Below, one piece after another: positions 49,565 through 57,099 of a stretch of DNA of 64,000 nucleotides. The notes under the pieces are model-generated. The model searched no databases, had not been told where the DNA came from, and saw only the letters and a program-made list of their open reading frames with translations. The DNA comes from CAYOSF01 sp964406605. Its GTDB lineage: Bacteria; Chloroflexota; Dehalococcoidia; DSTF01; RBG-16-68-14. The stretch is from assembly GCA_964406605.1 (NCBI GenBank), contig CAYOSF010000005.1, positions 233,506 to 297,505 on the forward strand, written 5' to 3'. Position 1 is the first letter of the stretch; each line of letters starts with the position of its first letter. Both the position numbers and the translations under genes were made by a program.

Positions 49565-51490
49565 CTATCCGGATTCGGCGGCGCTGCCGTCGGCAGGGAC
49601 CTCGGGCTCGTTGCCTGCCATCTGTGCCTGTTCCAGCGCTGTCTCCTGCCAGCGCTTGAGGTCGAAGGAGTGGGAGTCTCGCAACTGGCCACGGGCTACC
49701 TTGAGAAGCGGAGTCTTGGGCAGAGGCGTATCGGTGAGGACCAGATCCGTCACCCGCTTGTACGGGGCCAGCTTCCTGGCGAACGCGTCGAGCTCCTCTT
49801 GCACCGCCTTGCGCACCGATTCCTCGGTCATTTGCCCACCGCGCTCCTCCTGTCGCCTCGTTGCCTCCTCCAGATTGGGGTAGACGATGGCGCCCACCTG
49901 CGTCTTGTTGCGGTTGCGGCGGGCCACTACGCACACGTCCTGTAGCAGTTCACTCTCAGCGAATCGCTCCTCCAGTTCGTCGGGTACTACCTTTTCGCCC
50001 GAATCGAGGACGATGACGTACTTGCTGCGTCCGGTGATCCAGATGTTCCCTTCGTCGTCGATGCGGCCGAGATCGCCGGTGCGGAGCCACTCACCCGTCT
50101 TCGCGGCGCTCGTCTCCGCGGGTGCCTGCCAGTAGCCGGGGAAGACGTTCGGGCCTCGCACCACCAGTTCGCCTTCTCCGTGCAGGTGCACGTAGATCTC
50201 CTTCTCAGGCACGTCGATGAGCTGCACCTCGACGCCTTCGAGTGGCTGCCCCACGGAACCCGCATGCTCCTCATAGTAGTTGCTGAAGAAGAACTTCCGG
50301 GGGACCCATCGCTGGAAAGCAACGGCCGGCCCCGCCTCCGTCAGTCCCCACCCCTGGAGGAGCGGCAGGCCCAGACGGAAGAAGCTCCGGGCCACCTCCG
50401 GGTTGAGCGCCGCGCCGCCGCTGAGGGCAAAGCGCAGATGGCCCCCCAGTTGCTGATGCACCTCTCGGAAGAGGAAGCGGCCCAAGTTGACCCCCGTCCG
50501 CCGCTTGATGGTGTCTACCGCCCGCAGACCGCGCTGGAACATCTCCAGCCGCCCCTCGCTCTCTGCCCGCCGCACGACCGTACGATACATCTGGTCGTAC
50601 AAGGCGGGTACAGCCAGGAAGAGGGTCGGCTTCGTCTCGAGCAGGCGGTCGCGCACGCGCAGAAGGTCGTTCTCAAACGTGAGTTCGCCGCCCTCGGTCG
50701 TGCTCGCCAGGAAGAGCAGGAATGGGAATGCGTGATGGAGCGGCAGGACGAGGACGAAACGGTCCTTCTCGTCGAACTGGACGGTACCGCGCGCGGATTC
50801 CACGTCGGACATGACGTTCCTGTGGGTCAGCATGACCCCCTTCATTCCGCCCGTGGTGCCCGAGGTGAAGATGATGGAGGCCAAGTCATCCGGCTCGACC
50901 CGGCGCTCCGCCAGGGCGGCGCGGCTCTCATCGGTAGCCTGCGCTGCGACCTGGTCGAAGGGGAGGAGCTCCGGCCGACGCCGTCGAAGGAGGCCGTGAG
51001 CCTGGCCGGGGCGACCCTTCGTGGCGCCGACGACGATTACCTTCTCCGCACCCGCCAGATGATCTCCCAGCCGGTCCAGGATCCTCATGGACGCGATGAT
51101 GAAGCGCGCACCAGAGTGCTTGACCAATTGCTCGATCTCGCCGTTCTTCAGTTCGAGATAGAGGTGAACGCCCACGGCGCCCGTGATGGAAAGACCGTAG
51201 TAGCCGACGGCCCACGCCGGGCTATTCTCGCAGATGATGGCTACCCTGTCTCCCTTCTGCAAGCCCAGGGCGATCAATCCGGCAGCGAATTCGTTCGCCT
51301 GACGCCACGTCTCCTTGAAGCTGAGCCGCTCCCACTGACCCTGCACCTTCTGCTGATATGCGACCTTGTCCCGGAAGCGGACACTCGACCGGGCGACCAT
51401 CTCCGGGATTGTCATTGGGGTGTCACGGGTCAGAAAGAGAGGCACGCGTGCGCCAAGTGCCTGCTTCGCCTTGAATGGATTGATCGCCAT
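49565..51490 (-). CDS. Long-chain acyl-CoA synthetase (AMP-forming)
   Basis: 641 residues from ATG 51490, with AAAGGAG 11 nt upstream (GTG 51502 is too close to it). It activates fatty acids via acyl-AMP. A8-type motifs: I-I-F-T-S-G-T-T-G-G-M-K-G-V (P-loop), Q-G-W-G-L-T-E-A-G-P, R-T-G-D-L-G-R-I-D (about 455) and the R-S-K-Y-V-I-V-L-D-S-G-E-K-V linker. Cytosolic or membrane-associated; feeds beta-oxidation with the thiolase at 59152. The sugar symporter gene lies just upstream. Confidence 0.9.
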   Translation of the reverse strand: MAINPFKAKQALGARVPLFLTRDTPMTIPEMVARSSVRFRDKVAYQQKVQGQWERLSFKETWRQANEFAAGLIALGLQKGDRVAIICENSPAWAVGYYGLSITGAVGVHLYLELKNGEIEQLVKHSGARFIIASMRILDRLGDHLAGAEKVIVVGATKGRPGQAHGLLRRRRPELLPFDQVAAQATDESRAALAERRVEPDDLASIIFTSGTTGGMKGVMLTHRNVMSDVESARGTVQFDEKDRFVLVLPLHHAFPFLLFLASTTEGGELTFENDLLRVRDRLLETKPTLFLAVPALYDQMYRTVVRRAESEGRLEMFQRGLRAVDTIKRRTGVNLGRFLFREVHQQLGGHLRFALSGGAALNPEVARSFFRLGLPLLQGWGLTEAGPAVAFQRWVPRKFFFSNYYEEHAGSVGQPLEGVEVQLIDVPEKEIYVHLHGEGELVVRGPNVFPGYWQAPAETSAAKTGEWLRTGDLGRIDDEGNIWITGRSKYVIVLDSGEKVVPDELEERFAESELLQDVCVVARRNRNKTQVGAIVYPNLEEATRRQEERGGQMTEESVRKAVQEELDAFARKLAPYKRVTDLVLTDTPLPKTPLLKVARGQLRDSHSFDLKRWQETALEQAQMAGNEPEVPADGSAAESG

Positions 51491-51518
51491 TGCGGGGGTC
51501 ACTCCTTTCCAGTGCGAG

Positions 51519-52910
51519 CTAGGCCGGCGTATCCGGCAGGCGTCCTTCGTCGGTCAACCGGTATCCGCGAGCGAACACGGCATACCCGGCGAGTGCGCAC
51601 GCTCCCGCGACCGGACCGATGAGGCGGATGCCCAGGGGATCGTCCGCGCTCTTACCGAAAACGGCCAGGACGAGAGCGAAGATGGCGGCCGCCAATCCCA
51701 GTCCCACCTTCTGCAGCGTCGCCTGTATTCCATAGTATACCGCTTCCCGGCGCTCGCCGGTTCGCTGCTCGTCAAAGTCGATGATATCCGCCAGGAGCGC
51801 GTGAGGGAAGACGAAGAGGCCGGCCAACGGTATTCCGAGTCCGAGCATGAAGAAAGACTGGGCGAGCTTGGGCATGCCAGGAAGGAAGCCAAAGAAGAAC
51901 AGCAAGGGGAAATACAGGCCGCACACCAAGATCGATGCGCCGTACGCTCTCCGCTTGCCCGTCCAGGCGGCCAGTCGCAGCATCAGGGGCACGGAGCCGA
52001 GGAGAGGCAGGAAGAACAGCGCGGTCAGCAGCGTTACCTTCTCCTCTGTCTCTTCAAGGACCACCCCCAGAGGCAGCTTCACGACGGTATCTCTGAGGGC
52101 GACGTCAACGTAGAACGGCAGCCACTGCGTCAGCATCACCTGGGCCATGGTGAAGAGCACGAACGCCGGCACAAAGGCGAGAAACTGGCTGTTGCCAAGC
52201 GTCTCGCGCATCGCCTGAACGAATCGGAACGACGACGCGCGCACCTCTCGCCGGATGTGCCCGCGCACCCCGAGTACGGGCAGGTACCGCGAGACGAAGG
52301 TGGTCGATGCCATGAAGAGCCCCATGCCCACGAACCCCCACGCGGCTATGAGCGGCCCGCCCAGGAGGAAGACGACCCCGGCGCCGACCGCTCCAAACAG
52401 CACCTTCCAGGCGGAGATGCTCACCCGTTCCTGAGATGACGTGGCTATTTCGGGCAAGAGCGCGTCGTAGGGCCCGCCCACCACCGTGTTGGCCAGGAAG
52501 AACGCTTCCAGCAGCACGAACAGGTAGAGCCCGTTCCAGAGGCTTTCGTGATCCAGGGGCGGCGTCCAGAGGAGGAAGAACGTGACGGCCAGCACAGGTG
52601 TTCCAAGGGCGATGAAGGGAAGTCGCCGGCCCCAGCGGCTTCTCGTCACATCGCTCCAGTAGCCGATGAGCGGATCATCCACTGCCTCAATGATGCGGCC
52701 CACAACCAAGATGAAGCCCACCAATCCGATGGATACCAGCGGCGAACGCTCTGAGTCCTCGGGCGGGGAATAGAAGAAGATCAGCCAGGCGGCAATGGTT
52801 TGGAAGGTGATGTTGGCGCCCAGGCTACCCGAAGCGTAGAGCAGCTTGTTGCGCAGCGGCAGCTTCCCGCTCTGGTCGTCTGCTGGCGCTGTTGCTGGCC
52901 GCGATGTCAC
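51519..52910 (-). CDS. GPH-family (MFS) sugar-cation symporter
   Basis: 463 residues, about twelve TM helices. The family marker D-D-P-L-I-G-Y-W-S-D-V-T-R-S-R-W-G-R-R-L lies at about residues 78-97, typical of the glycoside-pentoside-hexuronide group. GTG 52910 is the start in the open frame; no ribosome site is seen. The next gene downstream (acyl-CoA ligase) starts 28 nt on, so they may share a transcript, but the substrates do not obviously match. Confidence 0.85.
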   Translation of the reverse strand: MTSRPATAPADDQSGKLPLRNKLLYASGSLGANITFQTIAAWLIFFYSPPEDSERSPLVSIGLVGFILVVGRIIEAVDDPLIGYWSDVTRSRWGRRLPFIALGTPVLAVTFFLLWTPPLDHESLWNGLYLFVLLEAFFLANTVVGGPYDALLPEIATSSQERVSISAWKVLFGAVGAGVVFLLGGPLIAAWGFVGMGLFMASTTFVSRYLPVLGVRGHIRREVRASSFRFVQAMRETLGNSQFLAFVPAFVLFTMAQVMLTQWLPFYVDVALRDTVVKLPLGVVLEETEEKVTLLTALFFLPLLGSVPLMLRLAAWTGKRRAYGASILVCGLYFPLLFFFGFLPGMPKLAQSFFMLGLGIPLAGLFVFPHALLADIIDFDEQRTGERREAVYYGIQATLQKVGLGLAAAIFALVLAVFGKSADDPLGIRLIGPVAGACALAGYAVFARGYRLTDEGRLPDTPA

Positions 52911-53023
52911 ATCGTGGGAGATAGCTGGGCGGTTGGCGTTCGCGACGCGGACATCGGAGAGGAATCCGGGGAGCGAACCGGGGGCGGGAGCAGAGCGATC
53001 ACTGCCACCTCAACGATGGACCG

Positions 53024-54343
53024 CTACTCGTCCTCAAACAGGCGGCGCTGGTGGCGCTGGCGCAGCTTCGATAGCGCCTGTGCCTCTATCTGGCGAGCGC
53101 GCTCGCGCGTGACGCCCAGGGCGTTCCCGACCACGTCCAGGGTGCGGGCGCGTCCGTCGGTAATCCCGAAACGCAGCTCGATTACCCGCCGCTCGCGTGG
53201 CGAGAGAACGCCGAGGGCTTCGCGTACCCGCGCGCGCAAGAGCTCGCGCGTGGCCTCTTCTTCGGGAGAGGGTGAGAGAAGGTCTTCCAGCAGGCTACCC
53301 AGGGTGCTCTCATCCTCCTCGCCGACGGGGGTCTCGAGGGAGATCACGGACTGGCGGAGTGCGCGGGCAGCCTCGCGTACCTTCTCCTGGCTCATCCCCA
53401 TGAAGCGGGCCAGCTCCACTACCTTTGGCTCGCGACCGAAGTACTGAAAGAGACGCTCGCGCGCCTGCGTGTACTTCGAGATCAGCTCGTTGATGTGGAT
53501 GGGGAGACGGATGGTGCGCGCCTTGTCGGCGATCGCCCGACCGACGGCCTGGCGGATCCACCACGTCGCGTAAGTGCTGAATCGGTACCCTTTGCGGTAC
53601 TCGAACTTCTCCACGGCCCGCATCAGTCCGGCGTTGCCTTCCTGCACCAGGTCCATCAGCGGTAGGCCGCGGGCCGCGTGCTTCTTGGCCACGCTGACCA
53701 CGAGCCTCAGGTTGGCGTTCACCATGTGCTCTTCCGCCCGCGTTGCCTCCTCCCGCGCGCGCCGCAGCGTTGGCGTCAGTGTCTTGAGCGGAGGTAGTAG
53801 CTTTTGGTTTCGGGGCGTGGCGCCTCGTTGTATGAGCTTCAGGGCGCGCTCCAAGTCCTGCGGTGGCTCCGGTCCGAACACGCGCACTCCGACGGCGAGG
53901 CTGACGATGGCGTCATAGACGCGGTTGACGCTCTCACGCGAGTAGGCCTGCAGCTTTCTCTCCAGGCGCGGATCGATCACATGGTCTATGGCGGCCTTCA
54001 GCTTCGGGCTGCTCAATTCCTCGGTCAGGCCGCCATCGGGCGGAAAACCTCGGACTGCCCCGCTATCGCGCACGAGTTGCAGCCCACGGTTCATCTCCCG
54101 CACGAGGAGATACGTGAGCTCTTCCGGGGTCGGGGGCGTGCCCGTCTCTTCGGTGTACACCTGGCTCAACTGTGTCAGCATCCGCCCGTGCTCGATCTTC
54201 TTGAAGAGATCGATCTCCTCCTGGGGTGTAAGGAGCTTGAATCGGGCGATCTCGTTCAGGTAGAGCTCGACGGAGTCGGGCAGCTCGACCTCTCCGCGGG
54301 TATCCGCGGGGACGGTGGCGGCCTTGCCCGTCTTTCGTGCCAT
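53024..54343 (-). CDS. Second sigma70-family factor (group 2)
   Basis: 439 residues from ATG 54343, with AAGGAAGGA upstream. Region 1.2 E-L-P-D-S-V-E-L-Y-L-N-E-I, region 2 V-N-A-N-L-R-L-V-V-S-V-A-K-K-H and GYRFSTYATWWIRQAVGRAIA, region 4 G-V-T-R-E-R-A-R-Q-I-E-A-Q-A-L. It lacks the long acidic N-terminal domain of the rpoD at 14712 and carries a linker between 1.2 and 2.1, so a group 2 or alternative housekeeping factor is likely. Confidence 0.9.
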   Translation of the reverse strand: MARKTGKAATVPADTRGEVELPDSVELYLNEIARFKLLTPQEEIDLFKKIEHGRMLTQLSQVYTEETGTPPTPEELTYLLVREMNRGLQLVRDSGAVRGFPPDGGLTEELSSPKLKAAIDHVIDPRLERKLQAYSRESVNRVYDAIVSLAVGVRVFGPEPPQDLERALKLIQRGATPRNQKLLPPLKTLTPTLRRAREEATRAEEHMVNANLRLVVSVAKKHAARGLPLMDLVQEGNAGLMRAVEKFEYRKGYRFSTYATWWIRQAVGRAIADKARTIRLPIHINELISKYTQARERLFQYFGREPKVVELARFMGMSQEKVREAARALRQSVISLETPVGEEDESTLGSLLEDLLSPSPEEEATRELLRARVREALGVLSPRERRVIELRFGITDGRARTLDVVGNALGVTRERARQIEAQALSKLRQRHQRRLFEDE

Positions 54344-54381
54344 GCTCCGGTCCTTCCTTCCGCTGTTCGGCCGAGGGGACG

Positions 54382-54579
54382 CTACACGACGTCTGGGCGT
54401 GGCCACTTCAGATCGCAACTAAGGCAACGTGCCTGCACCATCGTGTTGCCGCTCCAGTAACTTACGGTGAAGAATTTCTGGCAGCGAGGGCACATCTGGT
54501 CACCGAGAAGAACCCGGTGCCCCTCAGAGCGGACAGCCTCGCCGGCGTGCCTGGTTTCGTCGCCCCGTCCGGATGTCAA
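54382..54579 (-). CDS. Small zinc-ribbon protein
   Basis: 65 residues from TTG 54579, preceded by GGAGGAGGT at 5 nt, which decides the start. C-P-R-C...C-L-S-C (two CxxC, 18 residues apart) is a minimal zinc ribbon; the end is W-P-R-P-D-V-V. It lies 38 nt upstream of the second sigma factor on the same strand and might be co-transcribed. No known family. Confidence 0.6.
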   Translation of the reverse strand: MTSGRGDETRHAGEAVRSEGHRVLLGDQMCPRCQKFFTVSYWSGNTMVQARCLSCDLKWPRPDVV

Positions 54580-54890
54580 TCTGCACCTCCTCCACCAATT
54601 CTACACCCGTCGCCGTCTGTGTCGAAGAGGTCGCGGTGAGGAAGTTGAAGAGACATGCCTTCTGAACCGCCGGCAGCGAGAAGAGCGTAGGCGACCCGCT
54701 GTCGTGGGGTGGTGGCTCGCCCGCACGGGCAGGCACGCGCGAATGATGGACGATAGGACATTGAGATGGCGATCCGAGGAGCATTTCGGCGCTTCCGCTG
54801 CTTATTCTCACCCCCTTCCGTCAGAATGACGCCTCGATTCACCCTCTCCTGCTATCATGCTGTGGCCGCCGGCCGGGACGGCCAACCGCC
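54580..54890. other. Intergenic region without gene
   Basis: 311 bp between the small zinc-ribbon gene and the ubiE promoter. No open frame with ribosome site, tRNA or hairpin of note was found. Confidence 0.4.
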
Positions 54891-54918
54891 TTGACCGCCA
54901 GCGGCGCGGTGCTAAGTT
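54891..54918 (+). promoter_or_regulatory. sigma70 promoter TTGACC-N16-TAAGTT
   Basis: -35 at 54891-54896, 16-nt spacer, TAAGTT at 54913-54918; start near 54925, about 80 nt before AAGGAGG (54994-55000). Confidence 0.55.
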
Positions 54919-55107
54919 GATACGTGGGTCATCGCGCCCGGGACGCTGGCGCGAACCAGCTATGTTATCCACCCAGACCGAGTCGCCGGTACGAAGGAGG
55001 GAGTTCTGACGGACAGTGGGGTCGCCGATCCCGGCCGCAAGTCCACGGCCGCAACGCTGGGCCGCCGTCTGGCCTTCGAGGGGACGGCGCGCGACAAAGA
55101 GCGATAC

Positions 55108-55788
55108 GTGCGCAACATGTTCGGACGGATCGCTGGGCACTACGACCGAATGAACAGTCTGATGACGTGGGGCCGCCACCACGCCTGGCGGCGCCGTGCG
55201 GCGCGCCTGGCAGACCCGCAGCCCGGCCGGCCGGCTCTTGATCTCTGCTGTGGTACCGGCGAGCAAGCATTGGAGCTGGCGCGTCTGGGCCGCGGGCCTG
55301 TTCTGGGCATCGATTTTGCGCGGCCCATGCTCGTCCTTGCCCGAGAGAAGACGCGGCGGGCCGGGCTGAGCGGCGTTGCGTCTTTCCAGGAAGCCGATGC
55401 TCTGCACCTGCCGTTCGCCGCGGGCGCCTTTTCGTGTGCCGTGACCACGTTTTCTCTGCGAAACGTGATTGATGTGCCCGGACTGTTGGTCGAGATGGGG
55501 CGGGTGGTCGCGCCGGGCGGGCGCGTGGTGACCACGGAGCTCATCGGGCCGCCTCGCGGACCGTTCGCACCGCTGGGCCGCTTCTACCAGAGGTTGGTGG
55601 TGCCGGCCCTGGGCGCTGCGTTCGCCGGGGACGGGGATGCGTACGCCTATCTGCCGGAATCCACGGACTTCGCGCCGACGACGGAAGGCATGAGGAGACT
55701 GATGGAGGAGGCGGGACTCACGCACGTTTCGTGCCTATCGTTGGCGCTCGGCAGCGTCGCGATCCATGTTGCGGAGAGGTCCCAGTGA
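55108..55788 (+). CDS. ubiE: Demethylmenaquinone/ubiquinone methyltransferase (UbiE/MenG)
   Basis: 226 residues from GTG 55108, the first ATG/GTG/TTG in frame. However, AAGGAGG (54994-55000) stands 5 nt before an in-frame CTG at 55006, which would add 34 residues; the real start may be this CTG. V-R-N-M-F-G-R-I-A-G-H-Y-D-R-M-N-S-L (about 1-18) and L-D-L-C-C-G-T-G-E are family motifs, with T-F-S-L-R-N-V (motif III). It methylates demethylmenaquinone. The next gene overlaps it by GTGA. Confidence 0.88.
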   Translation: MRNMFGRIAGHYDRMNSLMTWGRHHAWRRRAARLADPQPGRPALDLCCGTGEQALELARLGRGPVLGIDFARPMLVLAREKTRRAGLSGVASFQEADALHLPFAAGAFSCAVTTFSLRNVIDVPGLLVEMGRVVAPGGRVVTTELIGPPRGPFAPLGRFYQRLVVPALGAAFAGDGDAYAYLPESTDFAPTTEGMRRLMEEAGLTHVSCLSLALGSVAIHVAERSQ

Positions 55789-56921
55789 CCCGCATGAACG
55801 TACCTGGCACACATCGGTTTCACCGCCCTTCGGGATACGGGTGGCGGAGCGCGCCTGGGCGTTTGCTCCCGGCTGCGTGTGCGACGCTGCGACGGCTGCG
55901 GCTGACCGGAGTGCTGGCGGCGCTGCTGGCGCTCCTTCTGTTGGCGCCTGGTTGCGGGGGCGGTGAAGAGGCGCCTGCCGCGACACTGGCCGGGCCGGGC
56001 GACCTGCAGGGCAAGACCATCTACGTCCAGTCGCTGGGAGACGCTCTCACGCTGGAGACGCGGTTCGTGCTTCAGGAGGCGTACGGACTGGACGTAAGCC
56101 TGAACGGGGGCGACGTGACCTTCAAGGAATCGCTGGAGGAGGAGCTTCCCGATCTCCTCCGCGACGGTACCGCTGACGCGGTGGTCATGGCGGGGCTCGG
56201 CGCCTTCCGACTTCAGGACGACGAAGACTTCCATGTGATCAGCCGGATCACCGAGGAGATGCGGGGACTGACCGGCGCTCCGGTCATGGACTCCGTCCTG
56301 GTGACCTACCGGGACGTGGCCCAGCAGAAGAACGGGGCGCTGAGCGAGGTGACCCGGATGCTGGCCGAATCGGTCACCTATTTCAAGGCAAATCAGGACG
56401 AGGTTATCGAGGCGGTGGCGGGGGAAGGCGGGGTGGATAAGGAGTTCCTCCGCTGGTGGTGGGAACGCCAAGACCTGCTGCTGGGAGATCGCTCGGTGGA
56501 AGCGCAGGAGCAGATCCTGGACGTGTGGCAGGCGGCAGCGGCAATTGGAGACATCAAAGACGTGCCGGACATGGCTTCCGTCCTCTTCACCACCGAGGAC
56601 GAACAGGCGGAAGCGGTCCCCGATGGTGACCGGACAACGGTCAGCATCGCGGTGTTGGACCACCCCAGCCGACACGCGGCACTCTATGCAATCGAGCAGG
56701 GGATAGTCAGCTCCGACTCAGTGGATCTCGACCTGACCTACCTGGTTCCCAGCGAGATCGTTCAAGCTGCTCCTGCCCGCCAGTATGACGTGATAGAGGC
56801 CATGCCGTTGATCGTGCCCCAAGGCGAGGCGCTCGACGTTGATTTCGTCGTTCTCTCTGCGGCTCTCCAGAACCTGGACGGCACGCTTCTGCTAGTAGCG
56901 TCCGATGCCGGGCGGCGCTAG
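55785..56921 (+). CDS. Substrate-binding-like lipoprotein with duplicated lobe
   Basis: 378 residues from GTG 55785, overlapping the ubiE stop (GTGA) with GGAGAGG upstream; ATG 55794 is the alternative. Signal helix ending L-L-A-P-G-C-G-G-G (lipobox), then a periplasmic-binding-protein-like fold: K-T-I-Y-V-Q-S-L-G-D-A...A-D-A-V-V-M-A-G (about 75-140). A second similar start, T-T-V-S-I-A-V-L-D-H-P-S, appears at about 285-378 and ends without a full second domain. It resembles NMT1-type binding proteins. Coupling to ubiE is unusual. Confidence 0.75.
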   Translation: MTRMNVPGTHRFHRPSGYGWRSAPGRLLPAACATLRRLRLTGVLAALLALLLLAPGCGGGEEAPAATLAGPGDLQGKTIYVQSLGDALTLETRFVLQEAYGLDVSLNGGDVTFKESLEEELPDLLRDGTADAVVMAGLGAFRLQDDEDFHVISRITEEMRGLTGAPVMDSVLVTYRDVAQQKNGALSEVTRMLAESVTYFKANQDEVIEAVAGEGGVDKEFLRWWWERQDLLLGDRSVEAQEQILDVWQAAAAIGDIKDVPDMASVLFTTEDEQAEAVPDGDRTTVSIAVLDHPSRHAALYAIEQGIVSSDSVDLDLTYLVPSEIVQAAPARQYDVIEAMPLIVPQGEALDVDFVVLSAALQNLDGTLLLVASDAGRR

Positions 56922-56994
56922 CTCGGGCCGCCGGGGCGCGTGTGGGTTCGCATCGGAGATGAGCCGGACCGCGGCCGGAACGTCACTGCGCGGC

Positions 56995-57024
56995 TTGACC
57001 GCGGTTTGCCCGCGGTCATAGCCT
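56995..57024 (+). promoter_or_regulatory. Promoter TTGACC-N18-TAGCCT with 8-bp inverted repeat
   Basis: -35 at 56995-57000, -10 at 57019-57024. GACCGCGG (56997-57004) and CCGCGGTC (57010-57017) form a perfect 8-bp inverted repeat with 5-nt spacer that overlaps the -35 and spacer, so a dimeric repressor site is plausible. Confidence 0.55.
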
Positions 57025-57099
57025 AGTCGTGTGGTGCTGTACTGACGGCCGAAATGCCCAACGCTGGACTTCGGACGTAGTAGGAGGCTATGGAGTCAG

